64,000 bases of DNA from Daucus carota subsp. sativus (Eukaryota > Streptophyta > Magnoliopsida > Apiales > Apiaceae), in contig NC_030388.2 of assembly GCF_001625215.2 (NCBI RefSeq), forward strand, positions 22,618,558 to 22,682,557, written 5' to 3'. The notes under the pieces are model-generated. The model saw nothing but the letters and a program-made list of their open reading frames with translations. It was not told the DNA's origin and did not search any database. Below, in pieces: positions 35,451-45,480 of this stretch (within the stretch, counting starts at the first letter, position 1; every line of letters starts with the position of its first letter). The position numbers and the translations under genes were made by a program.

Positions 35451-35831
35451 TCGGTCATGAGACAGCACGACATCGTTTTGCCTTGCTGACAAGTTCCAAG
35501 AACTCTCGTGAATCGGAGATATGCTCTTTCTAGCTCGCTCGTCCGCTGAGAGATATAGCAAAAGATAACGTGCATGAGATCAGGTAGATTAGTCCAACAC
35601 ATTCGTTTTATAATATTAACACTTGTGTCTTGGTAATTATATATCTAGCAATTTTACATACGCTACGCGTTTGATTGTGAAGCGAGAAGCAGTTGACTAG
35701 GCTGGTATATCATCCAGCGACTCCTTGCGAGTTTCCGTCTCACATTACTAAATTACTGTATTTTCCTATCACGAAAAAGACGCGAAGAACTCATATATTA
35801 TTCTACACTTAATTTTTTAAATTTTGTTTAA

Positions 35832-36065
35832 AGTAAACTTCAGAGTTGTGGCAATGTTTACATCGATTTTCAAAACGTTGACTAGAATTCCAAATTCTCA
35901 AAAAGATGGTCAAACTTTGATTTCGCTTTTCAAAAGTGTGGAGTCTAATGAGAGCCACATCTTTGAAAAACGGACCAAAATTTGGCCACTTTTCTAAGAA
36001 TTTGGAATTCATTTTTACCTTTTTGTTACATTCCAAATTCTCAAAAAAATGGTCAAAGGTTTTCT
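35832..36065. repeat. Truncated copy of the 18,531 foldback element
   Basis: AGTAAACTTCAGAGTTGTGG, GATTTTCAAAACGTTGAC, CAAATTCTCAAAAAGATGG and GAGAGCCACAT repeat the left arm and centre of the element at 18,531-18,897. The distal right arm is missing and there are many point changes. Confidence 0.75.
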
Positions 36066-36475
36066 TACATAACAGCGTGGTCTAGGAACAAATGATGCAA
36101 GTCGACTTGTTCATTTGGAGTTTTATGCAGCTTCTGCTATTATCCGATAGTGATCTCATTTTAGCCTTTAAGCTCAAGAGAAATTTCTGTTCGCTACTTC
36201 TTCAAGCAAGTTGCAAATATTTAGCTCACAACCACATCACTAGTCAACCAGAGCAGCTGTCATATATGTTTAATTTATCTTCAAAAATGTATTCATATTT
36301 GTTAAGAACTTTCTTTTTATTTTTTTTATTTTTAATCATCGGTCAACGTACGTACGAGGCAGTTGACCACAAGCCTGGCTAAACATTCAAAGTAAACCCT
36401 ACAAGCTGGAAGATGCCCAGTACTTATAAATCCATCATTTTTCTCAAACTCAAACGCTGACTTTACACTATAATT

Positions 36476-36487
36476 CTATAAATATAA
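36476..36487 (+). promoter_or_regulatory. Probable TATA box of the CASP-like gene
   Basis: TCTATAAATATA lies about 95 bases before the start codon, with an A/C-rich leader after it. Confidence 0.6.
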
Positions 36488-36579
36488 CAAGAACAAGTGT
36501 ACATAATTCACAAAACAAAAAACACACAAATTTTCTACACTAAAGAGATTATACAGTTGACATATATAGCTGAGGATAT

Positions 36580-37411
36580 ATGGCACCACCTCCAACGCCG
36601 CCCGTCGTAGCGCCGCTAGTAAAACTAGTGGTGAGAGTGCTTACTTTCATTTGCTTGCTCATAGGACTCATCATCCTCACCACCAACACCGCCTCCATTT
36701 TCATCAACTTTGCGGAATTTAAGATCCGTTTCCAGGATGTTAAAGCCTATAGGTATAAATCTTCATACTTTTTTTTTTTGCTAAATATAAATCTTCATAC
36801 TTGTGTTTAGTATTTTCGGATGGATCCTAGCTAGTTTAAATAAAATAACACACAACAAATTAATACGTAATTATTTAAATACATTGTCATCCAAAAAAAG
36901 TCTGTGACAGCGGGTACAATCCTAGTTTTACGTATTTAGTGATGAATTATATATATTGATCAGGTACATGCTTGCGACTATTGTAATTGGCATCGCGTAT
37001 ACTCTCATGCAAACTGCACTCACCGTCTATGAAGCAACCAGAGGAAACCGCATTGGTGGCCAAGGCTTCCTTCTCTTCGACTTTTACGGTGACAAGGTAT
37101 TCACACCGAGAACTTCAGATTTCAGCACAAAAAGATAAATATATCCAAAATTAATTAATTGAGAATTAATGCAAACATAATTAATTCAAATCTGTGCAAA
37201 TGTGCAGTTTATATCGCTGTTGCTGGCAACGGGCACCGGTGCAGGGTTCGGCGTGACAGTAGACTTGAAAGATCAGTATGGCGCAATAACTTCGGGCTAC
37301 GACAAGTTTTTTGACAAGGGTTATGCTGTTTCTAGCATGCTTCTCATTGCAGTTCTCTTCTCGGCTGTTTCTTCTATTTTCTCATCTTTATCGCTGCCTA
37401 AGAGAGCTTAG
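36580..37411 (+). CDS. CASP-like protein (CASPL4D-type)
   Basis: Three exons, 36,580-36,752, 36,964-37,096 and 37,208-37,411, join to 169 residues, a normal CASPL length. Four hydrophobic segments are visible: about residues 11-35 ([20 protein letters not shown]), about 57-75 ([20 protein letters not shown]), about 102-120 ([20 protein letters not shown]) and about 144-162 ([20 protein letters not shown]), with both ends cytosolic. The conserved Arg in helix 1 (VVRVLTF) and the Asp of helix 3 (GVTVDLK) match the MARVEL-related CASP family. CASPs scaffold the Casparian strip membrane; most CASPLs are plasma-membrane proteins of unknown role. It is tail-to-tail with the ENTH gene, with 308 bp between the stops. 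Confidence 0.9.
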
Positions 37412-37719
37412 TTCCGTTAGTGAGTCTTGTGTTAATTCATCGTTGTATTTAGATTTGAATACGATAAGTTTCTGTAATTTAGATCATTTGCAGTTGTTGT
37501 ACTTCCAAGATTATTCATTGTAGTATTTTATATTCATTGTATTCATTGTAATTGTTGTATTATGTTGTCATGCAGCAAGAGTTCATAATCTCGAATAAAT
37601 ATATCTTCACGCAAGACTAGCTATTATGGTAGTTTATATGAAAACTGAAATGAAATTCCCTTGGTAAATAATGTTCATGCGATTCATCTCACTATTACAA
37701 TTTACAAAGGTCACAATTA

Positions 37720-39193
37720 CTAAAAATTTGGAGAAATTAAGGATTCTCTGATTTGATGATATCGGTCCTCACAAAATGGGTGATCTTCTGTATATCCATG
37801 CCGAGAACTGAATCCAGAATCAGTTTTTTCCCTTGCATAGTCCGGTATGAATCTGTAACCTTCGGAAAATTCTGGTAAATTTTGTACTCTTTCGTCGAAA
37901 AAATATCTGTTGTTTGGGTCGTCCTTGTTGTTTTGGGAAGTATTGTAATGTGAATTGCATCTTCCGTATTGTTTAGAGTTTGAATCTGCGGAAATAGAAC
38001 GCTGGCAAAAACTTCCTGAACCTTTTATCCCACTTGTTATCTTTCGAGCTTTATCCCTCTCTTGTTTAAGATATGACTCGTCTTTAAGCAGCTTCAGTAT
38101 TCTCTCAGATTTGTTTCGGACACTTAATCCCCAGTTGAACCTGCATCACAAGTTAACATGCATTACTGCCACAAGAATACTGCATATATGCGTTGACCAT
38201 GTTGACGGGACCATCATGATGTGGTGGCCTGGTGGGCCCCACAAAGCTGACTTGTCAATGATGCATGTGTGAGTCTCGACCCACGTGTCATTAACATATG
38301 ATGACTTCTTGATAGATAATATTTTTAATAAATAAGTATATGTGGTTGTACTGAGACTCTAAACTCAACCTCTTATTACCGAGAGAAAAGAGATATCCAG
38401 CAAAATACAGTGCTAGAAACTCAACCTCTTGTTATCGAGAGAAGGAAAGTATTTATTAGAATATAAGACTTGAACTGAATAACCTCTTGTTATCGAGAGA
38501 AGAGAGGTATCCACTAAAATACGCTAGTTGAAACTCAACCTCTTGTTACCGAGAGAAGAGAGGTATCCACTAGAATACACCGTAATGGATCATCTATGAA
38601 ATAATCGCAATTTGTGACATTAGCTAATAGAAATACTCACCCTTTCTCATCAACAAATTTGAGGCTTCCCATCTCCCAAATAATGTCTTTATCCTGCTGA
38701 AAATCCTCTGCAACTCTCTTGGGACCATGCGTTAGAAGTCCCTCCAGCAAAATAAGCGCCTTATATGAACACTGCCACTGCTTTTTGTCGTACATCCACA
38801 GCCTGCTAGCACAAAAAAAATTCAATCAACTTTTGTGATCCTTCTCTAAATTAATTATTCTTTTCACAAGCTAAAAAGCAGCATAAACCTCTTATGCAGA
38901 ACGTCCACAATTCTCCAGTACTCATCAACTTCAAACGCTGCACGCGACAAGAATCTGACAGTTCTACTATCCAATGTCATCAAACTTCCATCCGTAGCCT
39001 CTTCCGTCAGACTTCAACAGAACATGCACATGTTAACAGAAATAAAAATTGATAAAATTCGATACAGAAAAAAGAATTTAACATACATTTCTGCAGGTGT
39101 AACATCAGTGAAGGCGAGCCTGGCGACCTTGATCTGTTCTTTGAAGAAGAAAGAAGTCTTTCTCTTGAATTCATGTAAGGAAGGACTAGCCAT
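37720..39193 (-). CDS. ENTH/VHS-superfamily epsin-like protein
   Basis: Four exons on the minus strand, 39,087-39,193, 38,889-39,011, 38,641-38,802 and 37,720-38,140, join to 270 residues. The N-terminus MASPSLHEFKRKTSFFFKEQ, then ARLAFTDVTPAEILTEEATDG, TVRFLSRAAFEVDEYWRIVD, LWMYDKKQWQCSYKALILLE, GLLTHGPKRVAEDF and SVRNKSERILKLLKDESYLK follow the helix order of an ENTH domain (residues about 5-165). Such domains bind phosphoinositides and bend membranes during clathrin-coated vesicle formation (family knowledge). The tail of about 100 residues is polar and low in structure; I see no DPW, NPF or clathrin-box motif, as in the short plant-specific ENTH subfamily. A 56-bp minisatellite lies in the last intron. 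Identity as a clathrin adaptor is inferred from the domain only. Confidence 0.88.
38362..38580. repeat. Minisatellite, about 56 bp x 4, in the last intron of the ENTH gene
   Basis: AACTCAACCTCTTGTTA followed by YCGAGAGAAGAGAGGTATCC recurs at about 38,362, 38,418, 38,476 and 38,532 (periods 56, 58, 56). The copies differ by a few bases, with the last two the most alike. Confidence 0.9.
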
Positions 39194-39825
39194 TGCTTGA
39201 ATTCTTGTAGAACTTCAGAGAAATACTTATGAGAACGTATAAGAAGCTATGATCTGTTAAGAATGCATGTTAAGTAAATATGGATGCTTAATTATGTATA
39301 AATTTAATAATAATCAGATAATGCAAGTTCAACTGCTCCATTACCTTTAGGCTTTAACTAATTTTACCAACTACATTCTCTAAGTGGATTTGCATATGCA
39401 ATGAGCTAGACGCGACCTGATAGAGACAAATTAATGGTTATTGCATTCTTTTCCTTATCAAACAATTTTTTTAATTAAATTCGATGATCAATTTCTAACT
39501 TCTGGTCTGCATTTTCCATTTAGTACTATATATGAAATGCATACAAGTAGAGGTTGACAAATAGTAGAAGTTAAGATACTGACTAGCATTTGAACAAATT
39601 AAAAACTAAACAAAATTACATCAGACACTTTGTGTATATTCATGAGATAAATCTAATAATTTTGTGATGGATTCTTGTGGATACAGATCAAATGGCAACA
39701 CAACTGACAAATGGAGGTCGAAAGCCACTTTGAAGTGCATTGGGAACTTGTTTTTGTTTAATTTCAAAACAGGTACCAAATTTTGAAGTCCAAAAATACC
39801 AAACAGGACCAAGATTTTTTGGCTT
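39194..39825. other. Upstream region of the ENTH gene
   Basis: No supported gene. This 5' flank runs into the histidine-kinase fragment on the same strand. No clear TATA box chosen. Confidence 0.3.
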
Positions 39826-39870
39826 TCAATAGAATTTCGCCGTGCCTAAATTCTGATCAATCCTGTTGTG

Positions 39871-40101
39871 ATCTTGTAACATTCTAGCCCTCTCATCTCA
39901 CATGCTTGCAAGAGTCTCCTTTCTTTTCTCCAAAGCTTGAGAGTTCATATACCAAAACACCCACATCGAAAACAAGGTTCCAATCAGCACCCATGTCACC
40001 AAAAGATTCCTCCACCAGCTTTTTCGAAATCTCTTTAGACTAAAATACTCAAAATAGAAATTATAAATCTTATAAGCCCTGATCTTAGTGCCTACGTTCA
40101 T
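39871..40101 (-). pseudogene. N-terminal fragment of an AHK3-like cytokinin receptor kinase
   Basis: The minus-strand frame reads FRKSWWRNLLVTWVLIGTLF, SMWVFWYMNSQALEKRKETL, ASM, then a TGA stop, then DERARMLQD. This is the membrane-anchor region and the start of the CHASE (cytokinin-sensing) domain of the AHK3-type hybrid histidine kinases; the ASMCDERARMLQD stretch is a signature of the family. The stop replaces the family's Cys codon (TGT to TGA). After MLQD the similarity ends abruptly. No CHASE core, kinase or receiver domain follows within the window. The segment covers about 77 codons out of roughly 1000 in an intact receptor. It is a captured or duplicated and decayed gene piece, not a functional gene. 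Confidence 0.8.
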
Positions 40102-40171
40102 TGTTATAAGAAAATGTTAATTAGCTTCTTAACATCCGCACTGTAGAGCCAGCTAGACCTGTCAATTCGTT

Positions 40172-40485
40172 CATATGGTATACTTATATGTCGTGTACTC
40201 AAAGACCAAATATAAAACCGACCCATTTAGGGTTCGTGTACTTTCGTGTCATATTCGTGCGTGTTTCGTGCCGTTCTCGGGCGTGTTTCGTGTAAAATTG
40301 AATATAAATATAAATAAATATTCGTGTGTCGTATACTTTTTCGTGTCGTGTATTCAAATACCAAATATAAAACCGATCCATTTAGGGTTCGTGTACTTTC
40401 ATGTTGTTCTCGTGCGTGCATGTTTCGTGCCGTTCTCGTGCGTGTTTCGTGTAAAATTGAATATAAATACAGATAAATATATTGA
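40172..40485. repeat. Tandem duplication, about 155 bp x 2 (CGTGTTTCGTG-rich)
   Basis: CCAAATATAAAACCGACCCA followed by TTTAGGGTTCGTGTACTTTC occurs at about 40,207 and 40,361. Each copy is followed by repeated CGTGCGTGTTTCGTG words and TGTAAAATTGAATATAAATA. The CTGTCAATTCG at the left (about 40,159) suggests a hAT-type end, but no matching right end was found. Confidence 0.75.
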
Positions 40486-40639
40486 CTTAAATCTAAGATT
40501 GAGATCAATTTGCATGTTTTAAATTTGAGGATATGCATCCATTTGAAAGACCAAATGTCTATATATAGTGTGAAATGATTGTCGGAGCCTGTCAAACAAT
40601 GGCCTAATTAAATGGGCTATTTGCTTTTGGGTCATTATC

Positions 40640-42235
40640 ATAATCTAAGACGGTTGCCAGAGCAATTGGGTGATATGAAATGGCTAAAGGAGCTTGATTC
40701 ACGCCGCAATTGAGGAACTGCCAGATTCAATTACTCAGCTCAAGGAGTTGGTTCCAATGAATTTGGATGGTTGCAAGATGCTTAGAAAGCTACCACAGCA
40801 GATTGGAAATATGAAAGGCTTAATTAAGGACATTTCTTGCGAGTTGTAGTGCAGTTGAACAACTTCCAGATTCGTTTGTAGGCCTCGTTAATTTGGAGAG
40901 ACTGGAACTGAGCTGCCGCAGAAACCTTGGGAATCTTCCAAATATCATATGGAAGCTCCAGTTGCTTCAAGTACTAAATCTGGGGCACTGTTCAAAGCTG
41001 GAGCGATTGCCTGAGCAATTGGAGATGATGCAATGCTTAGAAAAGCTTAAAGCAAATGGAACGGCAATTGAAGAAGTACTAGATTCTATTGGGCTACTTA
41101 ATTAGTAGGTTAAGGCTGTTGAATTTGTCTTATTGCCGTAAGCTAAAATAACTGCCAAGTAATGTGTGGAATGGTGCATCACTTGAAAAATTAATTCTTC
41201 CCCGAGAGGACATCGATAGAATTAATTTGCCTGATGCAGTGAAAGATACAAAGTTGGTTTCGTTAACTTTGAACTGTAATATAAGATTATGGTTGCCTAC
41301 GATTCTAAGTTTTCCTTCGTTGAAAAAGTTATTCATCTGCGATGAGACTGAGAATTTATCTTCAACCAATCCTTTCGGTCTCTCTGGGCTTTACAACCTA
41401 CAAGTTCTCGAATTCTCTGGTTGTGCAATTTTTGGTTCATCGTTTCTGGAACATCGTCTTAATATAACACACTTATGCCTATCTAACCATGCAACACTGG
41501 TACATCTACCCGATTTATCAAGCTTGAAACAGTTGAAGAAGTTTCATATATTCCATCACATCAGCCTTGAATCACTTCCTCATCATCTTCAAACACTTAC
41601 AGTTTATTATTGCCCAAGCTTAAAGAACTCTCAAACATGTCATTTTTGAAGGAATTGAGTTATTTGAATTTTGGTAGCTGCAGCAATCAGAAATCATTTA
41701 GTACCGAAAGAGTCCCCTGCAGGTATGTTTCCGTTTGATCTCCCTCCCTCCCTCTGTCCCAAAATGATACACAATCACACTTCTATAAATCCAACTACAT
41801 TCTTTCATGTCACAGGTAATCAAAAAATGCCTCCGTTTATACGAAGCTGAGGCACCAAAGATGGTAAATTGGTTGAGCTACGAAAGCAGTGGGCATACGA
41901 TCTCTTTTGGTACATCCCACCACTATTGGGAGATAACTTATTAGGTCTTGCGCTCTCGATTGATTTATCATGCAGAGAGCTGGTTCCTCATTTGAGCATT
42001 AGAGCTGCACTCATAAAACAAATGGTACAACAAAGTGCTGTGTGATCCCTTTACACTGTAATGGACCTCAAGTATATTCACTGGTGCAATGCTTAAGTGG
42101 AGATGAAATCTCAATAAGAAGTGGAGATGCATATAGAGTTGATGCACCAGAAGTAATTTATTATGTACAATTGAAGGTGAAGATGTACGTTGTTCATGTG
42201 ATACCAAAAACACTCTCCACCCCTGATTTTTGCTC
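40640..42235 (+). pseudogene. C-terminal LRR and post-LRR part of a TNL resistance gene, broken
   Basis: From about 40,650 the plus strand encodes leucine-rich repeats in several frames: RRLPEQLGDMKWLKELD, AIEELPDSITQLKELV, MLRKLPQQIGNMKGLI, NLGNLPNIIWKLQLLQVLNL and LERLPEQLEMMQCLEKLKAN. From 41,164 one frame stays open for about 160 codons of LRR. A donor at 41,722/41,723 and an acceptor at 41,815 lead to a second exon with PKMVNWLSYESSGHTISFG, then, after a frameshift, IPPLLGDNLLGLALSIDL: the post-LRR (C-JID-like) domain of dicot TIR-NB-LRR proteins. Stops and frameshifts near 40,710, 40,848, 41,104 and 41,910 break the frame. No TIR or NB-ARC coding lies upstream. It is a 3' fragment of a resistance gene. 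Confidence 0.85.
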
Positions 42236-42780
42236 TGTTTTAAGCAACTTGATTAACTGATGTTTTACATCTTTACAAAGTATTTGATTTTATCTCTCAG
42301 TCAGTTCAATATATTTTACTATATATTACAAATATTTCAAATAAGTCTCTGTTTACGTTGCTTCATGTTTAACATTTTTCTTTTGATAATTTCCTTTTTT
42401 CGACTTATATTTCAATTTTAGAAGCTACCATGTTACTATAAGAGTAGTAATTATTGACGCACAGAACCGAAATTGGAATCTGCAGACACATATATCATTT
42501 ATGAAACAAATTCGAATAAGACAAATTTAGAACCTATCAAAATAGAGGAGAAAATTTCTAAAAGTAAAATTTCATTTATTATAATAGAATATATACAATA
42601 TTGTTTACGTAGGAATAGAATCCTAAAATTAAATATGATCAAATCTGAATATATCGAATGATGATAAATATAGTTTCACAGTGAAGGCACTCGCAGAATC
42701 TTTACTACTTCACATCGTTACTATGCCTTCAAAGATGATAATGCTCTTGAAAAAGGCCTAATAAATATGTAGTTATTTCT

Positions 42781-42956
42781 GGGGATTGGCATCCACCCCG
42801 TCCGGCTCGACCCCAATTCGACCCACGCCCCGTTCGAGTCGGGGATTCGAAGAATTTTCGGGTCGGGGCGAGGAATGAGGAAAATGTTATAAAAAATTTG
42901 GAGATCAGAGCAGCAGGGTCGGGGATTCGTGTCTCCCCACCCCGATCGCCGACTCC

Positions 42957-43045
<89 letters not shown>

Positions 43046-43518
43046 TTATATATATTATATTAAATAAATTATTAAAATTAGATATCTTTTCTAATCTTAT
43101 TAAAATTAAAAAAATAATCTTTATTTTTAATAATCGATTAATATATTGTAATATAATATATTTTATAATTTTAAAATTGTCGTTATTTATATTTTAAATT
43201 AGTTTTAATATGATTTGATGTTAAAAATATGAGATGATATCATTTTATTAGTGTATTATGAGTTAGTAGTTTTATTAGTGTATTATGAGTTATTATATTG
43301 TATTATGAGTTATTATAAATTATAAAATTATTTTTTTTTTTGATTAAAAACTAAAATGCGAATTCCCGCAGGGATCCCCGTTCCTCGTTCGGGGCAGGAA
43401 TGGGGAAGGAAAAGAATCCCCGTTCGGGGTTCGGGACGGGATCGTGGATAACTATCAAATTCGGGGATCGGGAGGGGATAGCTATCCCCGACCCCGAAAT
43501 GCCACACGTCCATCCCTA
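42781..43518. mobile_element. hAT non-autonomous element, GC-rich ends
   Basis: The left end is GGGGATTGGCATCCACCCCG; the reversed right end is TAGGGATGGACGTGTGGCAT. The flanks TTATTTCT (42,773-42,780) and TTATCTCT (43,519-43,526) form an 8-bp duplication with one change. Sub-terminal regions are full of GGGGA/CCCCG words (for example TCGGGGATTCG), while the centre holds a (TA)n run of about 80 bp at 42,959-43,040 and AT-rich DNA. No transposase. Confidence 0.75.
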
Positions 43519-43526
43519 TTATCTCT

Positions 43527-45150
43527 CATAGCTATGCTCATTCACCCTGGTACCTCAATGAGCTTGTTGAGATCCTTAGACGCTAGAAAACGGTTTATTT
43601 AACCTAAGCTAAACGACTCAAATTACGTTTAAATTAAATTTTTGAAGCAATTAAATAAATAGAAAATTCATATTTATTTAGTACTTATAATCTCATTTTT
43701 TTCATTTTTAGTAATAAATAAATTATACTCTCTTTATCCGGGCGAATTCTTTATATTGGGGTTGGATACGGAGATAAAAAAAATGTATAAAGTAGTATAA
43801 AGAATAAGAAAAGTGGAGAAAAATTGGGAATCATGAAAAAGTATGGGTTGGATTGAGTTTTATATTATTAAATTTTATTATTTTGTGAAAATTTTGTAAT
43901 GTAAAAAAATGAAAGAGACGTTCAACAAAAAAAATCGTAAAGAATGCAGCGGGAGTCTTTTTTCCAACTCCGAATGGGTCGGGGTCCAATTCTGAGTGTG
44001 CAACCCTCTAAAGCGCCAAAATAGATGGTAATGCATGAAAGCTTGGTGTTTTTAACTCAACAATTACTACCAGGCTACTGCCATTTTGATGATGAACTCA
44101 TTTTTCTTTACATTAATAAGAATGCTCACTTCATTACTTCCTTCACATACCTCCAATTAATGTCATTAACTTGTACTCATTTCCTTTTCTGCTAAATGTG
44201 ATTATTAATATTAACAATTAATAAAACAAAAATGACTTGAAACTTCCAGGCTCAACGTGTTGTTGACATAACATACAAATGGAATAGATATAAATTTTTC
44301 AGTCCCATTTTTTGAAATTGTACCAAGGCAGCTAGCTCTCACTTAAGTCCTCTCTCTGCATAAATACAATTGTGTTATGTGTATGCAAACATCAGACACA
44401 GTACTGAAAAGATTCCTATAATAAATAGTAATAAAAGCCTCATATAACCGAAATGCTTCAAGAAATGAAATGCTCTGCCACTGGTTTGGTGGCACAGTAT
44501 AATCTGATCATGGGAGTTACGCTTGTCTCATTAATACTCCCTTCTTATCGCTTTGCTTTTGCTTTATCTATCTCTTTCTACGTGCTTCCTCTTCAATTTT
44601 ATTTTCTTTTACTGCTTTACCACAGATAACGCGTTCTTTGCATGTCTGTATTATTGTTTTCTCATGTGCGAACAAATTTATGTCCTTTCCGGTGTTCTAA
44701 AAATCGGCCTCGACCGAGTAATTCTTACGAGAGGTTGTACCGATTATAATATGGATAATAGTCCTGGACAATCGATTATTAGCGACATATCATTAGTGAT
44801 GAAAAATAAATAATAAAAATATTAGGACAGATGATTTTTCCGCTGAAAGATAATGTAAATCCTCCTGCTTACATAAAAAAACTATAATTAATGTCTTTCG
44901 GCGGAAAAAGCATGTTGATAGTATGATGCATCATATGCATGGTATTAATTTTTCGATAAGATCTGATTCTTGAATTCTACAACAATGATACCTGCAGCAA
45001 CATTTTAGCTACTTAACTTTAAGAATGAACTATAAATTTACAGTAATTTGACTATACGAAATGACTTGTGTTGATTTTGGTGTTTGGAATATTTTGAAAG
45101 AGAAAAAAAAGAGGGAAAAATATAGGTGAAGTTGTGCAGAGGTAAGTTGG
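43527..45150. other. Intergenic region upstream of MIR171
   Basis: No supported protein gene. About 43,726-43,990 looks like a decayed Stowaway-like MITE (ACTCTCTTTATCCGGGCGAA at the left, TTTCCAACTCCGAATGGG at the right). An 86-codon frame at 44,553-44,813 has no recognised similarity. A CGGCCTCGACCGAG patch near 44,705 resembles decayed hAT words. Confidence 0.35.
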
Positions 45151-45153
45151 GGG

Positions 45154-45160
45154 TTATAAA
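45154..45160 (+). promoter_or_regulatory. Probable TATA box of the MIR171 transcription unit
   Basis: TTATAAA within GGGTTATAAATGCATCT lies about 215 bases before the hairpin. A CT-rich leader (CACTCTCTCCCCTCTCTAAT, about 45,229) follows, as is usual in plant pri-miRNA promoters. Confidence 0.55.
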
Positions 45161-45339
45161 TGCATCTCCTGCCAAAGCTTACTACCATCTTCTTAAATAT
45201 CACTAGCCCTAGACAATATTCTCACAACACTCTCTCCCCTCTCTAATACTTCCTCTCCATTCTTTCGAAAAACTCCACATATATCAGTAGCAATGGGTGT
45301 TTTTCATTCTTGAAGAGTTGGTGTTTGATGCTAGCTAAT

Positions 45340-45480
45340 ACATGTTCATACTTGTGACACATATACTATGATATTGGCCGGGCTCACTCAGATGCGCACA
45401 TATGCACTTGAATAGTTATGAACGGTGAGTCTGATTGAGCCGCGCCAATATCTTAGTTTTGTTTCATTCAAACTTCCGGA
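45340..45480 (+). ncRNA. MIR171: MIR171 precursor hairpin
   Basis: The 3' arm (45,432-45,452) is identical to the canonical miR171a: it begins TGATTGAGCC and ends GCGCCAATATC, 21 nt. The 5' arm (45,372-45,392), TATTGGCCGG then GCTCACTCAGA, is the expected miR171* and pairs with it, leaving 2-nt 3' overhangs; three internal mismatches lie at its middle and near one end. The stem continues outward (ACTATGATATTGG against ACTAAGATATTGG) and closes over a loop of about 39 bases. miR171 cuts mRNAs of the HAM (SCL6/22/27) GRAS factors in meristem control (established knowledge). A TATA box sits about 215 bases upstream. No target gene is in the window. The extent of the primary transcript is not known. 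Confidence 0.95.

Noticed and set aside
38362..38580. Regular repeats resembling a CRISPR array
   Set aside because: Units are directly adjacent without unique spacers, and this is a plant intron; it is a minisatellite.
40175..40595. Frames of 115 and 122 codons on both strands
   Set aside because: They come from the 155-bp tandem duplication with CGTGTTTCGTG words; the internal repeats in the proteins mirror the DNA repeat.
41130..41369. 79-codon minus-strand frame
   Set aside because: It is the shadow of the LRR coding sequence of the TNL fragment on the plus strand.
42898..43197. 99-codon frame rich in (IY)n
   Set aside because: It crosses the (TA)n run inside the hAT element at 42,781-43,518.
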